From an uncultured Prevotella sp. (lineage in GTDB: Bacteria; Bacteroidota; Bacteroidia; Bacteroidales; Bacteroidaceae): a DNA stretch of 25,976 nucleotides. The stretch covers positions 1 to 25,976 of the forward strand of contig USHW01000031.1 in NCBI GenBank assembly GCA_900554545.1, written 5' to 3'. Below the pieces are notes generated by a model. That model was given only the letters and a program-made list of their open reading frames with translations, was not told the DNA's origin and searched no databases. Below, piece after piece: positions 6,886 through 14,213 of this stretch. The translations under genes were made by a program, and so were the position numbers. Position 1 is the stretch's first letter. Every line of letters begins with the position of its first letter.

Positions 6886-8025
6886 ATGGATTACGCGATA
6901 TACGAGTATTCACTTGGCATGGCACTGGTGCTGATGCTGTTTTTCGCAGCCTATTTACTTGTGGCTAAAATCCCCGACAAGGCCATCTTCAGGAATTACC
7001 TGCGCTCGCGGCGCATCATGGGGGCGGCGTTGCTGCTGCTCGCCGCCAACTATTCGGTGCACCTCTTCTGCGGCATAAGGTTCGCGTATGTCGGTGCGGC
7101 CATCTGGATGAACATGTCTACATACTACCTGTGCTATTGGCTTTTCAGCTCGGCGCTCACCACCTTGCTCGACCGTTTTTACATCACGCGGCGGCGGTTG
7201 TGTGTGCATTTGGGTCTTTGGGCGGTGTTCACTGTCCTTTCGGGTGCGGCGCTGTTGCTTTTCCCCGAGGGGGTTGTGCGTAAAGCCGTGCTCTTAGCCA
7301 TGGTGGCTTGGCTGGTAGGCTACGGCTTTTTCCTTGCGCGCAGGCTTCTCCTGGCATACCACAGGGCCGTAAGGATGTTCAGCGACACGCATTCCGACGA
7401 CATCGGGGCATATATCCGGTGGATGTCCGTCTTTACATACTGGGCTGTAATATTCGGCGTAGGGTGCGGCCTGCTGACCTTTTTGCCTGACAAGTGGGTG
7501 TTCGTTTGGGTGCTTTCGTCGGTCCCTTTCTACATTTACCTGTTTTATTGTTACCAGAACTATCTGCTGTTTTACGAGCAGGTGGAAAGCGTTATGGAAA
7601 GCGAAATATCGTCGGAAGAGGAAATCCTGTGCGGCGGCGCTCCTGAAGGAGCCTGCGTGCACGGCGTTGTCCGTGATAATGACGCCCCGGCGTATCATGC
7701 CGAAATAGCCGGGAAAATCAAGGTGTGGATTGACGCTGACGGCTATGTAAGCCCGGGGCTTACCATAAAGGAACTGGCAGAGCGGCTGCACACCAACCGC
7801 ACCTACCTGTCAGCTTACATCAAGGCCGCGTACAACATGACGTTCCGCGACTGGATTATGGGGCTGCGCATAGGCTATGCGAAGCGCATGCTTGTGCAGA
7901 ACCCTGAGCTTACGGTTGCCGACATATCCGAGAAGTCGGGCTTCCAGTCGGCAAGCCACTTCATCAGGCTGTTCAAGGAGAGCATGGGATGCTCGCCTGC
8001 CAAGTGGAGGAAGTCGGAGGTTTAG
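6886..8025 (+). CDS. Membrane-embedded AraC-family transcriptional regulator
   Basis: The 379-residue product joins an N-terminal membrane domain to a C-terminal AraC DNA-binding domain. About seven hydrophobic segments are visible, near residues 9-27, 44-62, 67-90, 107-126, 133-151, 188-208 and 214-232. An acidic linker (about 233-255) follows. Two helix-turn-helix units begin at LTIKELAERLHTNRTYLSAYI (from 282), and the family signature ISEKSGFQSASHFIRLFKESMGCSPAKWR closes the domain. It would sense a membrane or periplasmic cue and act directly on DNA. A GTG at 6853 could extend the N-terminus by 11 residues; the ATG at 6886 is preferred because the membrane segment starts right after it. 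It precedes the fimbria-like genes and is their likely regulator (inference). Confidence 0.88.
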   Translation: MDYAIYEYSLGMALVLMLFFAAYLLVAKIPDKAIFRNYLRSRRIMGAALLLLAANYSVHLFCGIRFAYVGAAIWMNMSTYYLCYWLFSSALTTLLDRFYITRRRLCVHLGLWAVFTVLSGAALLLFPEGVVRKAVLLAMVAWLVGYGFFLARRLLLAYHRAVRMFSDTHSDDIGAYIRWMSVFTYWAVIFGVGCGLLTFLPDKWVFVWVLSSVPFYIYLFYCYQNYLLFYEQVESVMESEISSEEEILCGGAPEGACVHGVVRDNDAPAYHAEIAGKIKVWIDADGYVSPGLTIKELAERLHTNRTYLSAYIKAAYNMTFRDWIMGLRIGYAKRMLVQNPELTVADISEKSGFQSASHFIRLFKESMGCSPAKWRKSEV

Positions 8026-8030
8026 CTGTT

Positions 8031-8064
8031 AGCGGATAATTTCTTTAACAACTTTAATTCTTAC
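8031..8064 (+). repeat. Dispersed intergenic repeat, degenerate copy 3
   Basis: AGCGGATAATTTCTTTAACAACTTTAATTC resembles the second half of the repeats at 1-58 and 6683-6740. It starts six bases after the stop of the AraC-type gene. The similarity is partial, so this assignment is tentative. Confidence 0.35.
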
Positions 8065-8107
8065 GTGGTTTGTTACAAGATGCTTGCTCATAAATATGAG
8101 GCTTTAT

Positions 8108-8272
8108 CTTTTGTAGGGACATGATTAGCTTTCGCTGACCTTTGGTTCTGAAGATTGCTCCATTAAGACGCAATCGTGTCCTTAGTTCTGAAAGGACGTA
8201 TCTGCTTGGCCCTGTCTGATGAATACGCCTCTTCGTGGCGTTCGGACATAATAAATTATGTCCCTACAAAAG
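8108..8272. repeat. MITE-like element with 15-bp terminal inverted repeats
   Basis: CTTTTGTAGGGACAT (8108-8122) is exactly inverted at 8258-8272. The interior contains further hairpins: GATTGC/GCAATC, GTCCTT/AAGGAC and CGCC/GGCG. GGACATAAT/ATTATGTCC (8244-8263) lets the right arm pair locally instead of with the left end. There is no open frame, and no target-site duplication could be confirmed. It may be a non-autonomous transposable element or a structured repeat. Confidence 0.6.
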
Positions 8273-8306
8273 GTGTATGTTTATATTAAACTCTTTTTCA
8301 ACTCCT

Positions 8307-8335
8307 GATTAACGGACGCAAAGCGTCCGTTAATC
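8307..8335. promoter_or_regulatory. Perfect 13-bp hairpin
   Basis: GATTAACGGACGC and GCGTCCGTTAATC form a perfect stem around AAA. No T-run follows on either strand, so it is not a classical terminator. It lies between the MITE-like element and the direct repeats before the DUF3575 gene. It could be a regulator site or an mRNA-processing structure. Confidence 0.5.
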
Positions 8336-8361
8336 CAATATCCTAAACAACAAAAAATAGT

Positions 8362-8416
8362 CTGAACGACAAAAGCCGGATGGCCTGAACGACAAAAAAT
8401 TGCCCTCTTGGCAATT
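8362..8416 (+). promoter_or_regulatory. Candidate AraC-type operator: two direct repeats
   Basis: CTGAACGACAAAA occurs at 8362-8374 and again at 8385-8397, 23 bp apart, about two helical turns. A small palindrome, AATTGCC and GGCAATT around CTCTT, follows at 8398-8416. AraC-family dimers often bind direct repeats with similar spacing. The position, about 117 bp before the DUF3575 start codon and downstream of the AraC-type gene, suits an operator. Binding itself is inference. Confidence 0.5.
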
Positions 8417-8465
8417 GGTGAATATTTTATAGCCCGGCATAGTGCCCGTATGGATTTTTTTCGCT

Positions 8466-8473
8466 TACTTTAT
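8466..8473 (+). promoter_or_regulatory. Weak -7 box for the fimbria-like genes
   Basis: TACTTTAT matches six of the eight TAnnTTTG consensus positions, with the final TG replaced by AT. It lies 40 bases before the DUF3575 gene and about 70 bases downstream of the direct repeats. A weak core promoter would fit activation by the AraC-type protein, but the call is tentative. Confidence 0.3.
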
Positions 8474-8513
8474 ATGCCCGAAATAGCTCCGAATACAGGA
8501 AAAACATATAAAT

Positions 8514-9569
8514 ATGGACAGAAGAAAATCTATTTTCATCGCGCTTTTGCTGATTGTTGCGGCGGCGTTGCCTGTCGCGGCGCAGCATGAGGCGGACACC
8601 GTATTCACCTTCCGTTTCGTGCCGCGCGGCGACATGTTCTATGTGCCTTACAGCGACAATGAGCGTGAGCTTTCGCGCCTTATTGACTGCGTTGAGCATA
8701 ACCGTGACGGCATACTCGGCGGCCGGGTGCCGCTTTACGTTGACGGCTATTGCGGCTCGTCAGGCAGCGAAAGCGAGAACATGGACGTGGCGAGGACGCG
8801 CTCGAACCGCGTCAAGTCGGAACTGATAGTGCGCTGTGGAATTGCCGAGCGCTGCTTCGTTACGCGCAACCACGCCACGGGCGGCGACAGCGTTACGGTG
8901 ACGATAAGAGTTGCCCCATCCAACCTTCCCGGCGAGGAGGCCAAGGACTGCCTGCGCACCGACGGCAAAAAAGACGGAACGGCAGTTGATATAAATAATA
9001 AGGTGGAACCGGCAGAGGACGGCACGGAGCAAAACGCCGTGGCCGCTACGCACGATACAGGCCAAAGCCTCACCACAGGGGAGGGTGGAGGGGCTATCCT
9101 CCTGCACGCCAACCTGCTGCGCTGGGCTACGCTGACCCCATCCCTCGGTGTGGAGTGGCGCGTCAGTCCGTCGTGGGGAATACTTGTAAACGGCTCGTGG
9201 ACGTCGTGGAGCTGGAACGGCAAGAAGCGCCGCTACGCCCTGTGGGAGGTAATGCCCGAGGTGCGTTATTATATGGGTAAGGAGAAGCGCGGCTACATTG
9301 GTGCGATGTACAAGGCAGGCGGCTTCAACTACAAGCTGTCAGCTACGGGCAGGCAGGGCGACCTGATGGGCGGCGGCGTCACGGGTGGCTACCGGCTGCG
9401 GCTGAGCGATGCCCTGTCGCTCGACTTCTCGGTGGCTCTCGGCTACCTGCATGCCGACTATGAGAAATACAAGGTTATCGACGGCGTGCGCGTGCGTTCA
9501 GGCAAGGACACGAAAAACTGGTGGGGACCGGTCGGTGCCGGTGTAACCCTTGTATGGCAACCGTTCTAA
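8514..9569 (+). CDS. DUF3575 family outer-membrane protein
   Basis: The 351-residue product has a signal peptide (about 1-23: basic start MDRRK, hydrophobic core, then PVAAQ). A periplasmic region of about 160 residues contains VARTRSNRVKSELIVRCGI, which recalls the helix of OmpA-like domains. A low-complexity linker precedes the DUF3575 region (about 195-351). That region has alternating aromatic strands, for example LLRWATLTPSLGVEWRV and MPEVRYYMG, and ends in phenylalanine, as expected for a beta-barrel inserted by BAM. DUF3575 proteins commonly sit at the head of Bacteroidetes fimbria-like operons. The biochemical function is unknown. The gene is followed closely by the FimB-like lipoprotein. 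Confidence 0.8.
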   Translation: MDRRKSIFIALLLIVAAALPVAAQHEADTVFTFRFVPRGDMFYVPYSDNERELSRLIDCVEHNRDGILGGRVPLYVDGYCGSSGSESENMDVARTRSNRVKSELIVRCGIAERCFVTRNHATGGDSVTVTIRVAPSNLPGEEAKDCLRTDGKKDGTAVDINNKVEPAEDGTEQNAVAATHDTGQSLTTGEGGGAILLHANLLRWATLTPSLGVEWRVSPSWGILVNGSWTSWSWNGKKRRYALWEVMPEVRYYMGKEKRGYIGAMYKAGGFNYKLSATGRQGDLMGGGVTGGYRLRLSDALSLDFSVALGYLHADYEKYKVIDGVRVRSGKDTKNWWGPVGAGVTLVWQPF

Positions 9570-9587
9570 ATCAAGGAGGTGAACATT

Positions 9588-10451
9588 ATGGAAACGAAAC
9601 GACACATACCTGTTTGGGCAATGGCAGCTTTGCTGCTGCTTTCTTCCTGCGTGAAAGACGAACTTTACAACACTCCGCATCCCGGTCACGCCAAGATTAC
9701 GGTCACGGCGGACTGGGCACAGCGCGGCGAAGGCGTGGGCATACCCGGTTCGTGGACGGTCGGCATAGGCGGATACACCGGCACAGAGACTGCCGCGACC
9801 CATCTTCCCGACCGGCTTTTCGCCCCGGGCAGCTATACGCTTGCGGCATACAGCCCGGCCGACGGCATCACCGTGAGCGGCACAACGGCCACGGTAGACG
9901 CTGTGGGCGGCTTCATCAGCAACGCCCCCGGATGGCTGTTCACCCACGTGCAGGCCGTTACCGTTGAGGCTGACACTGATTATGAGTTTACCGCCACGAT
10001 GCGTCAGCAGACGCGCGAGCTTACATTGCTGATAGAACCGGAAGGCGACGCGGCCGGTCGTATTGAGGCAATCGAGGGGCGTTTGAGCGGCGTGGCCGGT
10101 ACGCTTGATTTCGCGACGGGCACCCACGGCACGCCCTCCGACATTGAGCTGCATTTCACCAAAATCACCGACGGCGACGATGCAGGCAAGTGGACGGCCA
10201 CGGTGCGCCTGCTTGGCATTGCCGGAGGAACGCAGCGGCTTGCCGCCACGCTGACATATACCGGCGGAAACCCGGCTGACACGAGCCTTAACAGCGACCT
10301 GACGGCAGCCCTTGCCGGATTTAACGACGACAAGGCAGCGCCTCTCACCCTTGGCGGCACAATGGTGGAGACACCGACTGAGGCCGGTGTCTCCGCCGGA
10401 ATTACCGGATGGGAAACGGTTGACGGCGGTAATGTGGATGTGGAAATGTGA
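9588..10451 (+). CDS. FimB/Mfa2-like fimbrial lipoprotein
   Basis: The 287-residue lipoprotein has a lipobox ending LLLSSC with Cys21 as the acylation site. The mature start CVKDELYNTPHP is typical of FimB/Mfa2-family proteins, which anchor or limit the length of Porphyromonas-type fimbriae at the cell surface. A beta-rich body follows, ending GWETVDGGNVDVEM. The ATG at 9588 is chosen because a strong Shine-Dalgarno AAGGAGG (9573-9579) sits eight bases upstream. Such a strong site is unusual in this phylum. The in-frame GTG at 9579 overlaps it and is unlikely to be used. The gene lies 18 bases after the DUF3575 gene and is presumably cotranscribed. Confidence 0.8.
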   Translation: METKRHIPVWAMAALLLLSSCVKDELYNTPHPGHAKITVTADWAQRGEGVGIPGSWTVGIGGYTGTETAATHLPDRLFAPGSYTLAAYSPADGITVSGTTATVDAVGGFISNAPGWLFTHVQAVTVEADTDYEFTATMRQQTRELTLLIEPEGDAAGRIEAIEGRLSGVAGTLDFATGTHGTPSDIELHFTKITDGDDAGKWTATVRLLGIAGGTQRLAATLTYTGGNPADTSLNSDLTAALAGFNDDKAAPLTLGGTMVETPTEAGVSAGITGWETVDGGNVDVEM

Positions 10452-10478
10452 TGGTATAAACAATAAAAGGATGAAAAT

Positions 10479-11366
10479 ATGAAGACTAAATTATTTGTTC
10501 TGACAACATTGGGCATTACGCTCTCAGCCTGCACAAACGATAACGACGAGATGATTGACGGCCAGGTGGCCGCAGTGATTAACGCAGACATCTCAAACTC
10601 TGTGTTGACCCGTGCCAGTGGCACCGCCTGGGCGGACAGTGACGAGATAGGCATCTCCGAAAGCCGCTTCGGCTACACCAACGTGCCCTACCGGTGGGAA
10701 AGCGGGAAGTTCACACCGACAGGAACCATTATCTTCTTCCAAGATGACGACCCGACCACCTTCTCCGCCTACTATCCTTACGATGCGGACGGCGGGACAC
10801 TGACCGCCACCACCGATGCCACGGCGCAGCAGAACCAGCCCGCCATGGACTTCCTCTATGCCACCGGTGCCACTGCCAGTACGCACAATCCTGAAGTGAA
10901 CTTTACCGACGACACTGATGCAGGCGGCAAGGACTGTTCCTTCCACCACTGCATGAGTCAGATTACGCTCACCTTCAAGGCAGGAAGCGGTGTGGACTTC
11001 AATACCATCAAACCCACCGGTTACACGCTCTCCGGACTGATGCTGACGGGCAGCTTCGACACCACCACCGGCACGGCAGAAACGGATGATGCCACAGCGG
11101 CGCAAGACCTCGACATGACGCTGACGAATGGCGCACTCACCTCGTCGGTCATCCTCTTCCCACAGACCAAGGCAAGCATCGGACTGAGCGTGTACTACAA
11201 CAGCCAGCCCTACACCGCCACGCTCGACATCCCTGACGGCGCATTGAAGGCTGGCAACAACTACACTTACACTGTCACCGTCCGCAACAAGGACTTAAGC
11301 GTCAGCTCAGCAACTATCAGTGACTGGAACCCGGTGAACGGCGGCAATGTGAATGCAGACCTATAA
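10479..11366 (+). CDS. Fimbrillin family lipoprotein
   Basis: The 295-residue product is a Mfa-like/fimbrillin lipoprotein, a probable structural or tip subunit of a surface fimbria. The lipobox is LSAC with Cys18, followed by TNDNDE. A trypsin-like site VLTRASGTAW near residue 45 resembles the Arg-gingipain-type maturation site of fimbrillins. The core has the usual fimbrillin features: FSAYYPYD, FHHCMSQITLTFKAG, and the C-terminal NYTYTVTVRNKDLSVSSATISDWNPVNGG. The product ends NVNADL, and the FimB-like protein likewise ends GGNVDVEM. It lies 27 bases after the FimB-like gene. Confidence 0.85.
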   Translation: MKTKLFVLTTLGITLSACTNDNDEMIDGQVAAVINADISNSVLTRASGTAWADSDEIGISESRFGYTNVPYRWESGKFTPTGTIIFFQDDDPTTFSAYYPYDADGGTLTATTDATAQQNQPAMDFLYATGATASTHNPEVNFTDDTDAGGKDCSFHHCMSQITLTFKAGSGVDFNTIKPTGYTLSGLMLTGSFDTTTGTAETDDATAAQDLDMTLTNGALTSSVILFPQTKASIGLSVYYNSQPYTATLDIPDGALKAGNNYTYTVTVRNKDLSVSSATISDWNPVNGGNVNADL

Positions 11367-11494
11367 ACGGTGTGGCGTTACGCACGGTAAAACTTAGTAA
11401 ACAAGAGCGTTCTTTGACAGGTTGGGATACGGAAAACTTCTTCAAGAAATATAAGAAAAGTATCGGCTTGCGCATGGCTTTCGTAAAAAATGAT

Positions 11495-11502
11495 TACTTT
11501 TG
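11495..11502 (+). promoter_or_regulatory. -7 promoter box for the DUF4160/DUF2442 pair
   Basis: TACTTTTG is an exact -7 consensus followed by C. It predicts a transcript start near 11510, only about 13 bases before the preferred ATG at 11523. This argues against the upstream in-frame ATG at 11490, which lies inside the promoter. Confidence 0.5.
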
Positions 11503-11522
11503 CGGTAAAGTGTGCAGAACAA

Positions 11523-11819
11523 ATGGGACAGCTGGCTTTCATAAAGATGTTTTTGCTTGTGAGCATTCCCACGGATGTGAATGACAACCGCCGTCATATA
11601 CATGTGTTCCGAAAAGGAGGTAGACACCTGCATTCTGTGGCAAAAATATGGATAGAGCGGAACGGGAGCAAAGACATTGAGATAGCCGAAAGCTTGCTTT
11701 CTGCCAAAGACAATGCCATGTTGGTGGCTGCCATTGACCGTCATTGGGAGTTCTTGAACGAACAAATCACACGGACATTCAACGGCGAAAAGACCAAAGT
11801 GAAGAACCTTGAAAAATAA
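11523..11819 (+). CDS. DUF4160 family small protein
   Basis: The 98-residue product has the DUF4160 layout. An N-terminal strand (FIKMFLLVSIPTD) is followed by a His-containing segment (NDNRRHIHVFRKGG) where the family has EPPHVHV. A WIE-type motif (AKIWIERNG) and a helical C-terminus (AAIDRHWEFLNEQI) complete it. DUF4160 genes often pair with DUF2442 genes, as here with a nine-base gap, and the pair has been discussed as toxin-antitoxin-like. No activity is established. The start at 11523 is chosen because the promoter box overlaps the alternative start at 11490. The pair sits between two fimbrillin genes. Confidence 0.65.
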   Translation: MGQLAFIKMFLLVSIPTDVNDNRRHIHVFRKGGRHLHSVAKIWIERNGSKDIEIAESLLSAKDNAMLVAAIDRHWEFLNEQITRTFNGEKTKVKNLEK

Positions 11820-11828
11820 AATACGCTT

Positions 11829-12071
11829 ATGTGTAAGATGAAAGATGTAAATGTAGGTATCAAAAGACTTGACTTCACTGGGCATCGGGGCAAGATGGCT
11901 GTGTTCTTGACGGACGGGCGCGAACTCATTGTGCCGCTGTCGATGTTTCCGGACATCAAGCATCTTTCCTTGAAAGAGCGTGAGGAATGGATGATATTGG
12001 ACGACCAGTATTTTACTTTTGGCCGACTTAGCAAGGTGTATTCAATAAAAGACCTTATGAGTTTGTCGTAG
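11829..12071 (+). CDS. DUF2442 family small protein
   Basis: The 80-residue product fits DUF2442. A strand with DGRELIVPLSMFPDI is followed by LSLKEREEWMILDD and a C-terminal (FGRLSKVYSIKDLMSL) that aligns with the family's hydrophobic end. It is the partner of the DUF4160 gene and shares its promoter and the terminator at 12112-12154. If the two form a toxin-antitoxin-like unit, which partner is toxic cannot be told from the sequence. A second in-frame ATG lies three codons in. Confidence 0.7.
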   Translation: MCKMKDVNVGIKRLDFTGHRGKMAVFLTDGRELIVPLSMFPDIKHLSLKEREEWMILDDQYFTFGRLSKVYSIKDLMSLS

Positions 12072-12111
12072 TAGCGGTGTAAGCCCGGTTGACACAAAGA
12101 ATGTATTTCCG

Positions 12112-12154
12112 TCCCACCTCGTTTCCCACAAGGAACAGAGGTGGGATGCTTTTT
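12112..12154 (+). terminator. Rho-independent terminator after the DUF2442 gene
   Basis: TCCCACCTC (12112-12120) pairs perfectly with GAGGTGGGA (12138-12146). A run of five T follows at 12150-12154. It separates the small gene pair from the GLUG fimbrillin gene. Confidence 0.8.
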
Positions 12155-12173
12155 ATCCAACCATGTCGATGAA

Positions 12174-12212
12174 CGCTCATGAAATAACAGTAAAAAAACA
12201 AATTCATGAGCG
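12174..12212 (+). promoter_or_regulatory. Inverted repeat spanning the start of the GLUG fimbrillin gene
   Basis: CGCTCATGAA (12174-12183) is exactly inverted as TTCATGAGCG (12203-12212). The right arm includes the first possible start codon (12206) and ends two bases before the second (12215). In mRNA this hairpin could hide the start region. The A-rich loop is 19 bases long. Confidence 0.45.
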
Positions 12213-12214
12213 AT

Positions 12215-14191
12215 ATGAAACATACCTTATTACTTTTCTTTTGTGCAGCCGCCCTGCTTTTTGCAGCGACAGCCTGCATGCAGGACGACCTCACTAACGG
12301 CACTTTGCCCGATGGCGAGTATCCATTGGTAATCAACGCCACCGGCCTGCAAGCCATGGCAACCCCTGCCTCGCGCGCCACCGTGGACGGCGACTGGCAG
12401 GGCGTACAGACCGTAGCCCTCAGCGTGGGCGGCACGGTAAAGGAATACAATGTGACGGCATCCGATGCCGACGGCTACCGCTCCGCCACCCTGAGCAGCG
12501 ACACCGACCCGTTCTGGTGGACAAGCCGCGAGGACATCACCGTCAGCGCATGGTGGCCATACGGCGCAACGATGCCCGATGTTGTAGTAAAGGAAGACCA
12601 GAGCACGAAGGAAGGCTTTGAGGGCAGCGACTTCATCGCCGCCGAAGCCCAGACCGTGCAGTTCGATAATCCGACTTTGGAGTTCAGTCACCGCACGGCG
12701 CGTATAACGGTTAATCTTAAGCCGGGCACCGGCATCACGAGCGTGACTGGAGCCGATGTCTATGTGACCGGCCTGGGCACGGATGGCGGCAATCCGACAA
12801 CCATCAGCACATATAATGCAACAGGCACCGACACCTACGAGGCACTTGCCGCACCGCAGACCGTGAAGGCGAATACCCCGTTCATACAGGTGGATTTGGA
12901 CGGAGGCACTTACTATTTCCGTCCGCAGAGCGATGTGGCACTGGTGGCTGGCAGCCGCTACACCTACACCGTCAGTGTCACCGCCAAGGGGCTGGAATTG
13001 GCAGGCTGCACCATCGGCGGCTGGACTGAAGGCGGCGGCGAGAGCGGCACTGCCGACGATTTAGGTTACACTTACAATGCGGACACACATACCTACAATG
13101 TGTACAACGCAGACGGCCTGTTGGCATGGAACGAGGCTGCGCAAAGCGACCCTAAGCTGAACTGCACACTCACCGCTGACATCAACCTTTCGGGCAAGGA
13201 GTGGACGCCGGTAAGCACTTCTTCAAACTATACCGGCATTTTCGACGGCGGTGGGTTCACTATTGATAATCTGTCTTTCAACACTACGGAAACAACACGA
13301 GGCATGTTTTCCACAATAAGCAGTCCCGGAGTCGTAAAGAATCTGACGCTGACGAATGTTCAAATTGAAGGAGGTTCGATGGTTGGCTGTATAGCAGGAT
13401 GGAATTATGGAACAATTACTGATTGTAAAGTGTCCGGCAATATAAAAGGGGATACAACTGTCGGTGGAATAGTAGGATTTAACTTTATGGGTTCTATTAC
13501 CAATTGCAGTTTCGACGGTAATGTCATTTCAGACGGGGGAGCTGCAGGTGGTATTTCAGGTGGTAATGGCAAGGGAACGTCTACAGGCAAGGGTACTATT
13601 ATCAATTGCCATTCTTCGGGAAGTATATCATTGACAGGAGAAGGAAGAGGTGAAAGCGGAATAGGCGGTATAACAGGCATAAACAATTCAGCTGGTATTA
13701 TTATTGCCAGCTATTCTTCAAGCACGGTTCTATGCCCCGATGCCTATGCCGTCGGCGGTGTGGCCGGGACCAATGACGAAGAGGCTATCGTTATAGCTTG
13801 TTATGCTTTTGGAGATGTCGAGGGTTATCAAAGTGCAGGAGGTGTAGTTGGAGAAAATGAAAATGACGCACAGCTTGTTGCCTGCTATGCTATGGGAGAA
13901 GTGGAAGGTGGTTTTTCTGGCGGCGGTTCAACGGCTGGTGTGGTCGGGCGTATATATAAAGCCGTTGTCACGGCATGTTATTGGGGCAGTTCGGAGGCTT
14001 TCGGAAGCGGTACCAGTTATGATGACGGCGAAACGATAAAAGTAAACGGCCGTGATGTCACTTGGATGAATGCCGTGGAGGGAATGAACGCAGCCATCAA
14101 TGAATGGAATGACTCGCACGCAGACCAGCAGTGTGACTGGATATATCAGACTTCGGATGCGAATACTCCTCCAACCCTGTCAGCAAAATAA
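12215..14191 (+). CDS. Fimbrillin-like lipoprotein with GLUG repeats
   Basis: The product is a 658-residue lipoprotein. The lipobox FAATAC puts the acylated cysteine at residue 21. The first part, to about residue 275, is a Mfa-like fimbrillin domain (RATVDGDWQGV, ITVSAWWPYG, LEFSHRTARITVNL, YTYTVSVTAKGLEL). It is followed by INLSGKEWTPVSTSSNYTG and by repeated GLUG-type units such as VGGIVGFNFMGSITNCS, IGGITGINNSAG and AVGGVAGTNDE, which form adhesin-like beta-solenoids. The ATG at 12206 would add three residues. The one at 12215 gives MKHTLLL, matching MKRTTLL of its paralogue at 14214. The GLUG half is clearly more AT-rich than the fimbrillin half. It is probably a surface adhesin or tip subunit. 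Confidence 0.82.
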   Translation: MKHTLLLFFCAAALLFAATACMQDDLTNGTLPDGEYPLVINATGLQAMATPASRATVDGDWQGVQTVALSVGGTVKEYNVTASDADGYRSATLSSDTDPFWWTSREDITVSAWWPYGATMPDVVVKEDQSTKEGFEGSDFIAAEAQTVQFDNPTLEFSHRTARITVNLKPGTGITSVTGADVYVTGLGTDGGNPTTISTYNATGTDTYEALAAPQTVKANTPFIQVDLDGGTYYFRPQSDVALVAGSRYTYTVSVTAKGLELAGCTIGGWTEGGGESGTADDLGYTYNADTHTYNVYNADGLLAWNEAAQSDPKLNCTLTADINLSGKEWTPVSTSSNYTGIFDGGGFTIDNLSFNTTETTRGMFSTISSPGVVKNLTLTNVQIEGGSMVGCIAGWNYGTITDCKVSGNIKGDTTVGGIVGFNFMGSITNCSFDGNVISDGGAAGGISGGNGKGTSTGKGTIINCHSSGSISLTGEGRGESGIGGITGINNSAGIIIASYSSSTVLCPDAYAVGGVAGTNDEEAIVIACYAFGDVEGYQSAGGVVGENENDAQLVACYAMGEVEGGFSGGGSTAGVVGRIYKAVVTACYWGSSEAFGSGTSYDDGETIKVNGRDVTWMNAVEGMNAAINEWNDSHADQQCDWIYQTSDANTPPTLSAK

Positions 14192-14213
14192 CAATGAAAA
14201 CAGTTTTTGTAAC

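Noticed and set aside
9498..10463. Minus-strand frame of 321 codons opposite the FimB-like gene
   Set aside because: It has no known motif, and the opposite strand has a signal peptide, lipobox, Shine-Dalgarno and family-typical sequence.
11372..11584. Plus-strand 70-codon frame before the DUF4160 gene
   Set aside because: It overlaps the promoter and the DUF4160 start in another frame, and no family features are seen.
12184..12202. Invertible promoter switch between the arms at 12174 and 12203
   Set aside because: The 19-base interval is too short to hold a promoter, and no invertase gene is nearby.
14100..14213. Upstream extension of the last fimbrillin gene
   Set aside because: The extension lies within the preceding gene and would bury the lipoprotein signal peptide that starts at 14214.
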